Origin: Marisa cornuarietis
Taxonomy: Eukaryota > Mollusca > Gastropoda > Architaenioglossa > Ampullariidae
Length of the DNA: 64,000 bases
Direction: 5' to 3'
Assembly (NCBI GenBank): GCA_004794655.1
Contig: SMMW01000046.1
Location: 9,101,501-9,165,500 of the forward strand
Shown: piece by piece, positions 11,601-24,700 of the stretch
How positions within the stretch are numbered: position 1 is the stretch's first letter
Layout of the letters: the number at the start of each line of letters is the position of its first letter
The notes under the pieces: generated by a model
What the model was told of the DNA's origin: nothing
What the model saw: the letters and a program-made list of their open reading frames with translations, nothing else
Databases searched by the model: none
Position numbers and translations under genes: made by a program

Positions 11601-12512
11601 GAGGCCAGTGAAAATCGTTTCCAGGAGTAGATCTGTAGAAGAGGAAACTTTTAATGTTTAAAACAAATCTTCTAGCTGGGATAAAAGAGCTTACATCTGG
11701 ACATATGCCTTATGTTATGACTAACTTGTTTTGATTTGTTTTAAAATGGAAAGAACATCTGGATTTTTATTGACAAACTAGTTTTTAGGTTTTATGACAG
11801 AAGATGAAGCACCGCAGGGTGTGAGGATATTTTTGTTTAAATTTAAGGTATCATTTAATTTTTAGCTTACATAGCAGGAGAAGATGTAATATTAATCATA
11901 TAAGCAAAATAATCTTTTTTTAAAAGTTAAGAGTATCTGAGTAGTTTTTACTTCTTACAAGTAGATGGTGCATAATTCAGGTCATCAACATAGAAAAATT
12001 AAACACTGTTATGGCATAAAGATTATTTTGACACTGCTGTATATATCACTTTTGGTCACATACATTAGTATTCAACAACCTTGAAAAGAAATAGGTTATA
12101 TATTTAAATAATAATAATATACCAATCAGAGCCAATTTACCATGAAATGGCTTTTCATTGCCAAATTTACCAATGGGTACACAAATTAGTAGATGGTACA
12201 GCACTTGTATTTCCTGGGAAACACATTCTCTCTTAAGTCTCCTCTTACCATTTCAACCAAGTTTCCTCAGTGGCAACTTAATTTCATTATTCAAGACATT
12301 AGTTAAAGTTTCTTGTCATAGAGACATTCCCCCACTTCTGATCTATTAATGATAGACACATTACTCCAGTCTGTTGACTGATTGTAAACAGATACATTTC
12401 TCTAGATCTTCATGCATTTTGATAAATTGTAAACATTTTTCTGAAGTTTTTTGTGAATGTTAGTATTTGTGGATAAGTTGTTTATTATTCTTCTTCTTCT
12501 TCTTTGCTACAG
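8641..12512. other. AT-rich spacer or SNAP25 upstream intron
   Basis: No coding signal on either strand. It holds a MITE (9580-9756) and TA/GA simple repeats at 10518-10538 and 10797-10820. Because the exon at 12513 starts with a splice acceptor, at least part of this stretch is probably the first intron of SNAP25. Confidence 0.5.
9580..9756. mobile_element. hAT-type MITE, 177 bp, with 8-bp target duplication
   Basis: Left end CAGCGTTTCTCAACCT, right end AGGTTGAGAACCGCGG, an imperfect inverted pair (about 14 of 16-17 positions). It is flanked by perfect 8-bp direct repeats TGTTAGGG at 9572-9579 and 9757-9764. The 8-bp duplication and the CAG...TTCTCAACC terminus are typical of hAT elements. 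The inside is GC-rich with C and G runs and has no ORF, so it is non-autonomous. Confidence 0.85.
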
Positions 12513-12714
12513 GAGTAAAACAGCCACCTCCTTTCATTGCTGGAAAGAAAAGCTGTTTTTTTACCAGACGGTAAATAGTTCTTCATTTGAGAGGTCAGCT
12601 GTGATCTGGTATTAGGGGGACAGTACAGAAGAAGCAATGGCAGGCTTATCAGATAATGAGATGCGCACTGAGTTGCAAGAGCTGCAGATGCAAGCCAATT
12701 TAGTCACAGATGAG
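12513..12714 (+). CDS. SNAP25: SNAP25 exon 1a: 5'UTR plus first coding segment (ATG at 12637)
   Basis: The acceptor follows a (TTC)n-rich pyrimidine tract (TTTGCTACAG, ending 12512), so an upstream non-coding exon must exist. The ATG at 12637 has G at -3 and +4 and an in-frame TAG at 12613-12615, which fixes the start. It encodes 26 residues ([17 protein letters not shown]..., ending LVTDE) and ends at donor GAG|GTAAGT in phase 0. The segment matches the canonical SNAP-25 N-terminus (human ...MRNELEEMQRRADQLADE). Confidence 0.9.
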
Positions 12715-15700
12715 GTAAGTTCTGAGCTATTGTCCCTGTTGGTGAGATAAGACATTTGCATGATATAATTTTTGCTATATTGTGGGTATAATTGTGTATG
12801 TGTATCCATGTATGCATGTGCAGTTTGGAAAATATTTGTAAGCTAAACTGGTGTTTGGTTGGGTAGTAAAGCATTAAAATCTTATGAATGCTTATGAAAA
12901 GAATGAAATTAGGGACATCATATATTTCACTCTGGCTGTAACTTAAGCAGAAACGTATCATCTGAGGCAAATGTCCTGGTGCAATGTGTAATGTGGTCAG
13001 TTTTCTTCACTGTACATTGGAGATCATGAAAAATATTTTGTTGCTGATATTTCATTAGGAAGACAAGTGTTACTTATCTGCTTATAAATGTGCTGTCTAT
13101 AAATTTTACATCAGAATGCATAGAACCATAAAGTTGCTGGTCTTTAATGTTTTCAAATGAACCACTATGGTATTCCGTCCAAATTCATAAACATCATCCA
13201 GGGATTGTATGAAGACTCATCCTGTCAAGTTATCCATAATGGCAAACTCACTAAACCTTTTGTAGTGAAGATTGGCGTAAGACAAGGATGCATATTATCA
13301 CCGACAATCTTCCTGATGGTCATAGACTGGATTATGCGTAAAACAACCTAAGACAACAACACCGGTATCCAGTGGACTATCACCAAACAGCTAGAGGATC
13401 TGGACTTTGCAGATGACATTAGTCTCCTATCTAATTGGCAGCAGCATGCACAAACCAAACTGAGCAAGCTAGCAGAGGAAGCAGAGAAGACCGGCTTAAA
13501 GGTCAACAGAAAGAAGACCAAAGTGATGAAAATCAACAACAATCCATCTTCAAGGAGAGAACACCCTAGAAACAGACTGCTTCACATATCTGGGAAGCAT
13601 CGTTAGCAAGGATGGTGGAGCGGATGACAACATCAGAAGCCGCATAAACAAGGCCAGGCATGCTTTTAACACCCGACGCCCCATCTGGAACTCCCGAGCA
13701 TTATCCCTCCGCATTAAGACCCGCATCTTCAATACCAATGTGAAGGCAGTTCTACTGTATATGGCTCCGAAACCTGGAGAGTGACAAATACCATCAACAA
13801 CAAGCTCCAGACCTTTACCAACCGATGCCTTCGCCATATTTTGGGAATAAGATGGCCCGAAAAGATGTCCAATAGCAGCCTGTGGTAAAGAACTAACCAG
13901 AATGCCACTAGTCAAGACATCAAAAAGCGCAAGTGGGGCTGGATTGGACACACCCTGCACAAACCAGCTGACACCATTGCCAGGCAGGCACTTGACTGGA
14001 ACCCTCAAGGCAAGAGGAGAGTTGGGAGGCCAAAACAGACTTGGAAAAGATCAGTAGAGAGCGAGGCAAAAGATGGCAGAACCACATGGGCCCAACTGAG
14101 GGGGGCTGCCCAAAACCGGGTCCGCTGGCGAGGTGTTGTTGCGGCCCTATGCTCCTCGAGGAGTAGCAAGGAATGATGATGATGAATCTTTTCAAAAGAT
14201 GTAGGTTGACTTCTTAAAGGCACATCTTTTTACAGACAAGTTAGTTTTCTCAGGTTTTGCTTGTAGTAAAATATCCTGCAAATCATTTTAGATCAATATA
14301 AAAAAAAATTGCCATTAAGACTTTGAGAGAGAAGCAGACACATGTAACCTAATTTAACAATTTTAGAATGACTGTCTTTAGCAGAGATTGCCCTAGCCAT
14401 CTACCATAATTGCTTGAGCCTGGTTGTAATCAATAATGCCTCTGAGAAGTTTGTTTCAAAATGTCAGTGGATCAGATGGCTTTTTCATTACCAATTTGCC
14501 ATCTTATTGAACTTCGTAATAATTTGCTGATGGTAAATTTCAGTAAAAGAATGCTTGGAATATCATGTTTTTTTTCAATTTTTAATGCGCTGTCTAGAAG
14601 TGTTAACACTTTCTTGCTACTTGCTGGCTCACAATTTCAAGCGTTGAGGTCACATTAGAACAAGAGTTAACAACATCAGAAAACAGAAACGGAAGAAAAC
14701 AAGTAGGATGACTGATGCAGAGATAAACCTACCTAACCACCAAAGAAATTCATACAGAAATAGTTCTGTGGCTGTAAACTGATTTATTCAAGATATTAAT
14801 TTCATTTAATATTTCATGCATTGAGAGCCAACCCCCCAAAATTTGGCAGTGCATCTAACTTTATAAAAAAAGAAAATTGCTTCAGTTTTAGTGATCTTAA
14901 TGGCAATAGATTTTGTTACTATACACCGATCTTAATGTTTATAAAATATATTCTTTATAAGCTTAAAATTAAAACAAATGGAGGGAAAGAAAGTTAATTT
15001 TCTGGAACTTATTTATTTGTGACCTGTTTGGGGAAACAATTTTTTTCTATGCAGCTATGTGTAAATCGTGGGAAAAACGTCAGACAAAATTGCTGGTGTA
15101 AAGTAGCATTTCTAACTTTGCCTTTAGTGCATGACCATAAATCCTGATTTTTGAACTGAATTATTGTGCAGTATGCTAGAGGTTGGAAAGTTTAATGAGG
15201 CCTGTAAGGTTGACGTCATCACCTGCGAGTGACTTCCCTTAGTTGGGGTAAACAAAGCCGCCAGCTTTGTGAGATTCGAAATAGGGCCAATACATTATTG
15301 AGCTAGTGTTAAAAAAATCTGAATGCGCCCTATGCTAAATATGGAAATAAAGTAGTAAGTCATTCGCATTTTTTTCAGTTGTTAAAAGTCCAGTGTGCTA
15401 GTTCTGTTACTTTTTCATGTGCAAAACTATGTCAGTTATGTTTACAACAGGTGATGAATGAGCCGCATGTACCGAAATCACTGTCAATTCCTTAACAGTT
15501 TAACACCTTTGCACCATAGGTCTTCATTAAGCTCCTGTTCATATTAGTCTATTACTGTGGTATATAAAGATGATAATATTTTATACCATGATATAAATAT
15601 CCTACTTAAAAGATGCATGTTATCCATCCTGTTTTGTGGAAAAATATGTGACAAAAATTGGATGAACTGAATTTTATATGTAAGGTGAGGTCTATAACTG

Positions 15701-18700
15701 TGTGTGTTCTTGTTTTGTACTTTTAACAAACATTGATAATCAATATAAACTTAATATAGCATTATTTATAATTCATCACTGTTTAGATTGTCATATATAA
15801 GCATAAAAATCAAGGTATATATATATATATAGACACTAAGATAGAACCCTAACTTTTAACCTACTGTAATTAAAACTGACCCATTCATTTCAAGTTTTTA
15901 AGTGGTGGATGAACATTCAATTAGAACATTCTAATCTTAAAATTAATTGTTAAAAAATGTTATGATACAAGACAGGAGTACAAATTTTCTCTAAAAATAA
16001 CTGATGAGCTTAACTTTAAAGAAGAAAAATTCATAATCCATATCAAAACCAAAAAACAAAATGGTTAGTTTATCCTAACTGCAGGATTCAAACAGATGGG
16101 AAGTTCCAGGCTTCTTTCCAATTATCTTTTAACATTTCCTAGACAGCTACTTTTACAATGGAACATAAAAACAGTACATTGATGATATATGATTTGAACA
16201 AGAGATTTGTAGTATCATGAGATGCTATTCTTTCTGTCAAACAATAATTATAAGTGACAATTGAAAAAAAAGCTGACTAACATTTATATTGTGTAAATGA
16301 ATATCTTGATGGAGATCTGTGTGTTTCTATCAACCAGTGTGTGTGTGTTGCGCTGAGTGATGTGTGTGTGTGTGCATACGCACAAGTAAGAGACAAATAA
16401 GCAGCATAAAAGTGCTAAGTAAAAAACAAGCTATACATATCTTTTCAAAGGTAACCATAAAATTAAATTTAGCTTGATAGTTTGCAGATATGAATTGAAC
16501 CCGTGCGCTGCAAACTGTCCAAATTCATGGCCTTTTAAGACTTAACAAAACTCTCCTTGAATCTTGTGTTAGTTATCTCTTTGCCTTGATTCATTTTCAA
16601 AAGTCACAAAAATGTTTTATTCAACAATAGGGATTTAACATTCTTAAAATAAAGGACTATCACACGTTTTGTACCCAAAATCTTGCAGTCAGAAAAATTA
16701 CTAAATTTGGGGTACTGCATGATGCAGTCTGTAATTAGTTCTTTTTATATTTTGTTTTTCTATTTCCTTTCTATGACATATTTTATGCTTGTTTTGAACA
16801 AACTGTACAAAATGAACAGCGTTTCCATGAAATAAAATGTTCATAGAATAAGTCTTTTTTGACTGTTATTGCTATTATATAACAGACACAGCTGGTGTGG
16901 CCAATATTTTGCCTAAACTACATATAACAAGAAAGTCTTGAAGGCATTGAGCCGCTTTGAGTTGGCGCCACTATCAGTAACTATGTAAGAGAATTACAAC
17001 TGTGACAGTATAGGGACTTTTATTCGATTTATTAGCCAACTAAAAAGAAAAAAGTATGTATATTATTCCACAGAATATGACCATGTATTTTTCACAGAAA
17101 AAAGTCACGTGAAAACAGCTTTTAAATGCTTAAAAATGCGATGCTGTCTCAGTGACAGCATACATCCGCTTAGTTGTGATCGTGTACCTCAAGTAGGGGC
17201 AAGTTACTCTCGCTCACGCAAAACCTTACGGGCCTAATTGGCAAAGGAGCATTTAAGAGACTGGGACATGAATGAATGATTTCGGTATAAGAATTTTGCA
17301 TTTTAGATACAAATAGGATGTGTCTCCAGTTTTGTTTAAACAATCAAAAGCCAACCCAAGCGCTCTGGACATATACCCTGTTGCCTATTTCTATTGGAAG
17401 TAGGCTAGGAGACAAAAGGACTGTAAAAAGATCATGGTCTCTAGAAATGATCTTTCTGCAGTTTCATTTACTGCAATGCATGCAGTGAACATTGGGTTGG
17501 CATTTTAAACTTTGCAAATGAGCCAGGAGATGGATTTGGTTATTAACGTGCTACTGCATTAACTTTTTATAACCCAGCATCAAGCATTCTGTATATGAAA
17601 CATGACTAACACAACAACATCAAGTTTGCTCTTATAATTAAGTGCTTGCATGACTAGTCAGGACTAAACTGCCCATTAAAAATCACATCACTTATCCTTT
17701 AGGGGAAGGAAGAGAGAGCTGGAAACTAACGACATGAAGCAGTACAGGGTTCTCTCTCTCTTTGTAATTGTTACTGTTAGTTGCTTTTGTGCATGTGGGG
17801 GGAAGGGGCATGTGAATATGCTTGGTTATGCCCTTACCCATGTGTGCATATATATGTATGCATGGAAGCATGCATAGAATAGTTGCAGCACAGTTTATGG
17901 AATGCTTAACAGAAATTCTTAAGATGGAGTATATTACAGTTTTCTGAGGTCACCTCTTTGGTGTAGCTCCTGGGCACCTTGTTCAAAGCAAAATGTACTG
18001 GCATGTCAGTGAGTGGGTGCTTCCTGGTCTTTAGAGAGAGAAGCTTTCAGCCTTAAGCTTCTTCATTATGCATATTGAGGAAGTGGAGGGGTGTGTCTTG
18101 GGGCATTCTGATTGATGAGATGATAGTGTTTTCCTCTGTAAGCCAGAATTAATATGTTTTGTGGGACTGTTGGTATTTGCAACCAGGAAGAAAAAGCTTT
18201 CCCTCTGCAGTATCACTCTGCCAGTAGGCAGTGATGTTGCTACAGGGGCAAGCTTAGCAAATTTCCTTATTGATTTTCTTCATGTGTCTTTCCTGGGAAC
18301 ACAATTTTCTGCAGTTAGGTCTATTTAGCTAATAAAGTATTTGCATTTAGTAAAAAATACATATATAAGTTGGTGTGCCCCTATTTGATGCAGTCAAGTG
18401 GCAAAGGTCTTGACTTTTTTCCCCCTGTTCACTACCAAGAATGCTCATATTCACATTGATCTGGTGTGTAGAGCCAGTTTCTTCTCCTTGAGATGTGAAG
18501 TTCTCCATCTTAATTCTAGTGCATCCATTCATACCTTCTACCAGAACATGAAGTGGGTGTAAATTACAAATTTATTAAGTAGCAGATAATAAGTCTCAGT
18601 TTATTTGGTTGGGTCACATTGGGAACATAATGCTTAGGTACACATAAAATGTACAGATAATTAATTATTAGAGAGCTCAGATGGCGCATGAAGTATATAT

Positions 18701-21700
18701 CAAAAGATGATTAGATTGCATGATCAGTTCATAGCAGAAGCTCCAGAAATGTTAAGTTTGGTGAACATATGCCTACTACTGGTAGTCTAAAATTGAGAAT
18801 GCTAGCAAATTTCAGGGTTGTGTCAAAACTTGATTAGCACTTAGAAATAAGACTTTGATACATTCATACTGTGACCTTTTTTTTTTAAAGAGCATACAGT
18901 GATTTGGTAGTTGTCACATAGTTGTGCATTTTTGCACATTTAGTAATCGTCTGTTTAGTAACTCTTCCTCTCCAAGTTTCATGAGCTAACCCCCATTTCT
19001 TTGCCAACTATGCTGCTTCAAATATCTGCAGGTATTTTTAGTCCAGGGGACTGTTCAAACATTTTGAAGTTCCAGCATTCATGCATAATCTGGTATAAAG
19101 GCCACTGTCTGTGTGGAAGATGTAGATTGTTAGTTTGATGTGGCATTGCATTCATAGCAGCATAATATTTTGTTCATCTGTTGGAGTAACATTACCATGC
19201 TGCATTATGACATCATTCACCTTGACTCCCCTCACCCCCTTTCCCACTTAACAGGGGGAAACTCCATATTCCGTCAAGTAGCTTGACACTATATATTCTG
19301 TCTACTTGTCTGTGAATGGTAATGGCCAAAATGGAAGGAGCTGTTAATTAAGATTTATAACCATTGCTCAGTGGGATGTGGTGGACTCCACTAGAAGCAA
19401 ACACAATTCCCATTTCGAGTGCACATGGCGACACACGTGGCTGTCTGTGGACTTCTGGAAGTAATAGTTTTGTCAGAGAGCCAGGATTCTCTGTCTGCAG
19501 AGACACCACCCTTGTAACTTTCCCATCTAAATGATGGTGTGCTGCTGTGGAAGCATTTCATTATTTTCAAATGCAAATGTATTTTTCTAACTGCATTTGT
19601 AGTATTTAAAATTTATCCTTGTGCTTGAATACTTAATATTATGCAATTTGGTTGAGCAGTCATTCATTGCAGCATTTAGTGATTCAGGAATAATCATTAC
19701 AAGACAATGGAGAGTTTTTCGGCTTAGAAAAATGTGCAGCTCTTTGAATTCAACCAGCTTTGTCATCTGTTTTTCTTTGTTTTATGTGTTTTTTTGCGTA
19801 CGATTTTAGTCTGTAGAAGATGGTTCTCGCTGTGGTGACTGACGAGATGTCATGATATTTATTTTATTTAGCAGTCATCCTTCATAACCCGCTTTGGTTG
19901 TGATGCAGGAAAAGCTCTGTGTATGATAGACACATGCACATTCTGTGGGTAGGAGAGGGTGTATGGAATCGTTACTAGAAGCGGTAGGTGTGAAGGTTCC
20001 GGAACTTGTTTCGCACCCAACGAGACTCGTTCAGTATTAAATCACAAGATCGTGATCAGGCCTGCCTGCTGCTTTACTAGAGACGTCGACAACGGCGTGT
20101 TTCGAGAGCAGTCGCGACAGAATATAACGACAACAAGTGACTTGTTTCCCTGGCCACGGTACAGATAACAGTTTTTTTTTCCACTCCCCTTCCTCATCCA
20201 CTCCCCCAATCCTACTCTTCGCCATTTTCCCAACCTCCATTTGTTTACTGCCGTTTTGTCCTATATTGAGTCGTCACGCGGCGCTTAATTTAAAAAAAGG
20301 CTACCCCTCCTCCCCTAACAAAACGTCGGGTAGCAAGCAATCCGACTTCAGCAGTCCTGTCATCGCTGGCCTCAGAACGCTCTGTTGGTCCTGTAGCCAG
20401 AGAGCGGCTGCATTCTAGGTTTTAATTAGCGCCGCGTTGACGCATGGCGCGTGGCTGCTTGGAGTCACGTGGCACCTACTACAACAGCCCCACCACCATC
20501 ACCGCACGGGTTGGTGGGTGGGAGAAGCATGACCTACATACAGAGCGAGGCGCGATCAATTGATAACAAATGCCAGCCGCTATTGATTTTGCAATTAAGG
20601 TATGCCCACGTTTGGAAGGGACAATTGCGAGGACTTAAGAGCCAGACCTCGGCAACATGATCAATGAAATATTAATGCTATTAGGTAAGGGAAGGCTACC
20701 TTGCCAGTAGGATTGAGTCATCGTCGCATTGTAAACTGTACCTTTCGGGGCCATCGCAGTGTTTGTAAATTACATTTGTAGGTGTGCTTAAGCCCCTTAT
20801 GTGAGATATTAAAAAAAATTGTTATGACTAGCTCAGTGGCATCAGAATGAAATGGAAGAGGTGGATTTAAAAGAGAAAGAATTCCGCTGGTTGCCAGTTT
20901 GGATTTGTGCAGTCACTGTTGTTACGTCTAATTAAAGAATAGGGGTAACAGTCTTTCATCTAAAGCATACGGAAGAGAGGGAAGAAGAAAGACTTAGAAG
21001 CAATTCATTGAATGGTCCTTTCACAGAGTTTATGTGATTGTGGATGTAACATTCTGGAACAGAAGGCTGGACATAACTGTGCTTTAACACTGAGAATAAT
21101 AGCAGTCACTACGTAGTATTTATTTGTTGCTTGCATCTTTTCCAACGACTGCAGACATGCAGTACTTTGATTCCAACCAGTAAGGCTTGACAAGTTTTTG
21201 CAGCTGTTGATTTCATTTGTGGATCCCACTATTTTGAATTTTGCTCCCTTCTCCCTTTCTGATTTCTTTCCTTTACTGGACATACTCCTTGTTTCTTGTT
21301 GATCATTGGACTACGTTTGGCTTGGAGCAACCTCTCTGAGGAACATGCATGTTTTGAATCCATTATTATTATGCAGAAGTTTTGTTAGGTACAAACCGAA
21401 GAAGGATATTACGCAACATCGGAAATGGTAGCTATGCATGACAGGCGTGGGTAGGCAAGTAGTGCCAAATATGTCAGGATATTTGCATTGCTAACAGGCT
21501 TCTCTCCACCAAGGTCACCGCCCATCGCTCAATGGCCGTCCCTTGCGGCTAAGGCGCAGAGCGTCAGGGTCAGTAGCGTCCTAGAAGAGGTTCGCGACAG
21601 CCGGGCTGCCCTCGCCAGGTCTGGCCCGAGCCGCTGTGGCATTAGTGGTTTTTTTTTTTTTTTTTTTTTGGCGCCTGTTGCGTGCATGGTTCGGGGAGGA

Positions 21701-24700
21701 TCCTCTTCCCCACCCCTCCATCCCTGCGAGAGAAGACCAATCAAGCCGCTTGGTTCTAGAGGCCAGGCTGTCCGAGGCTTTCCGTGTTTGCTTCCATTCA
21801 TAGAGGGAGTTCATTCTCTAGGCTGTATAATAATTCAGTCCGAAATCTCAGGCAATGGGGACAGTGAAGGGCAGTGTAGAAGATGAGAGGGAATGTGAGT
21901 GGGGTAGGGGTTGGGGGGGGGTAGAAGGAAAACGCACAACGTCTTTCCCCGTCACCTGGTGACGTAGACTTGCGTGACTGGTTTTGCGCAACGTGAAGCT
22001 TTCGGTGAATCAAAACATGGCGGTACGCTCGCTGTTCCTGTGTCGGCTGATTCCCCTAATAGCTTCCATTTCTTTGGGGTCTTTTGGAGATGGTGGAAGA
22101 GGCTGTGATGGTTATTTATTATTTTTTTTTTTTGACTAATCAGTGTTACACGACGACAGCTTCCGTCAGATTTCATCATGGGGCTTTTACCTTAAACGAC
22201 ATTGCATTTAATAAGGGCATCCACTTCTTTATCCTTATATCTTAGATAACAATATTTTTTTTAGACCTATGGAAAAAAAAGACACGTTCTGTTAAAAAAA
22301 TCTGGTATCTAGGTTGCTTCAGCAGATCTAGATTTTTAACAATTTCCGTTACTTTACCCATCATGTGTGGAAATGTCTGCTTACATGGGGAGAAAGTGTT
22401 TTGTGAAATCGGCGCCACCTCCTCCAGTATCTTTCTATGCGGGATCCGTCCACTTTTGTTAGTGCCTCGGAAGCTCGTACCAGGCGCTGCAGCACCAAAA
22501 ATCTCACCGAAGACCTTAACTTGCACTAACAGAACTCACCATAAAACGTAACCGGGGCAAATGTCGAACGCTTGACTGTGTTTAACTGGATTGTGTGTGA
22601 AGGTCACGGGAAACTAATAGTTTTGGGGCGAATGTTCAGGACATTAAAACTTAGGTCGACATGCAAAGCCAAGTCCAAGCATGTTTGCCAGTTCATTTGT
22701 CAGTACAATGGGACTATTAGGCACTCAGGAGGCTTGACGCTGCGGCGCTTTGTCTGCTTAGGAACGGCCTTAAGCATCATGTTACGACAACTTTTAGGAT
22801 CTCAGAAATCGATCAGACGAACGAGCTAACCACATGCGCATTTCCTCTCCTTTTTTCTTTCTTTCTGATTATTCAGATATGCTAGACATATAAGATAACC
22901 GGGTAGGTAGCACAGTGTTAATTGCACAATTGAGAGAGGCACTTACTCCGAGCAAGCGACCACATTAAAGCATAGAAACGTAGACGCGTGTTCTATCGCT
23001 TGCGATTATTTAAAAAAAATTGCAGAATCCGTTTGTGTTATTGATGGTTGTGGGTAGTGATGTAGCTCCTCTACGCAGCTTTCTCAGCAGTCGCGCTTTC
23101 CCGCGGAGGAAACAGCAAAATGGGTGGCACGGGAGACATCAAGAACAAAAATCCTCCCCCAACACTCTTTCGCGCTCGAAAAGGACTTCACTTTTTTTTT
23201 TTTAAAGGAAAACGGCTTGTAGAAGGTCAGAGGCGAATCATGACCACCCACACAAAGCAGTGACAAAGATAATGGCATCTTGCAAAACACAAGCAAGCAG
23301 CACAAGACAAAGTAAAAAGAACCCGTAGACGAAAGACGATGCATCAATAAGAGAAGAAGCACATTGCCTGTGCTGGAAGGGACGGGCAGATTGATGCGCA
23401 GTAAAGTGTCGCAATTTCTGAAACTGGATCGCGTGTCGGCGTTTTCGTTCAGCAACGCAGTTTGGAGGGCTTGCGGTGCGTCCAGTCATGCAGTGAAAAC
23501 AGTAGCCGCGCACGTTCCTGACCAGTGTTGCTGACGTCGTTCTTACTCACGATGAGTTGCATTGCTCGCGCACACGATGAGGGAATATTTACGTCCTGTG
23601 GGCAGCAGTAGAGGGAGGGTGGGGAACCAGAATATGTTACTCAGCTTATGGTAGTAGTGGTGGCGATGATGTCTGCCTTTACAATGTTTTTATGGAAGAT
23701 AAAGGGTTTAAAAAACTCTCTTGCCCCCTTAGAAAAAAGAAATTGAACTATCAGACTGCTCTGACAGAGTAGGGGCTAGGGAAGAAGGGAGAATTTATTG
23801 TGAAAAGTGACCCAAGTACCCGGTCTCTTTCCAACTGTTCGACAAAGGAAATGACGGAAGTCTTATTTTCCCAGTCCTTAAAAAGTGACGTTCTCAATTC
23901 CCTTTTGTGAAAAATAACCACCTGCAAGTCTCTTCAGTTAAAAAAAAACGGCCAAAAATATGTGCCTGATTTTTTTAAGGGACTAGAAAGCCGTAAAGTA
24001 TTAGTGTGAATATTTTTTTCTGTAGTTTATAAATGTGGTAGTTGGTTGTTCCCTAACACAGTGTTACTTTGGAATTAACAACTGTGAAAAGCAAGCAGCG
24101 ACGTTACAGTCTGTTGTAGTCTTTTGCTGTTGCAGCTTCAGTGCAGAAGTAACATCGTATCATTACAGTCACTGTTTCTGATGGCCTTACAGTAAGCCTT
24201 GCGAAAACAATGTTACTTATTTGTATTAATACTTTTACACGCTCTAGAACATTCTTCAAGACGATTTGAGAACGTTTATATCAAACATCACCCAAACCGT
24301 GGTGCTCAAGGTTGAGAACAGCGTTCTGGGGTCGTAGTTATGAAGGGAGGGTAAGTCGCTTCCCCAGGAGCAAAATGGGGACCTCAAGAAAAAGCGTCGT
24401 TACTGACGATATAAAGCGGTGTCTGGACCCGATGGACACTACTACGTGTTTCTTTACCCTAAGACACCTTTGCCACCGCTTTTTAACCACGACTCCACGG
24501 GTAAAACAATAAACGAGAGGTCTAGACACAGGTTTATAACTTCGAAAACAAGACGCTTGTCCTTGAGTTCCCCCATGTTGCCACAGGACAACGACTTACC
24601 ATCGCTTATAGCTACGGCTTCCGGGAAACACGTCATATGAGGAGTTGTAACCTGCATCCACGTGTCGTGGAATGGCGGGGATCGAAAGGGCACGAGCCGC

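Noticed and set aside
17131..17152. Perfect 8-bp hairpin ATGCTGTC-TCAGT-GACAGCAT
   Set aside because: The stem is too short for a microRNA precursor and nothing around it extends the pairing.
21488..21886. GC-rich 400 bp with a T21 run, considered as a reversed SINE or retrocopy
   Set aside because: No tRNA-like A/B boxes next to the A run on the minus strand, no target duplication and no parent gene recognised.
24311..24340. GGTTGAGAACAGCG, resembling a hAT MITE right end
   Set aside because: No matching left end or target duplication was found within a few hundred bases upstream.
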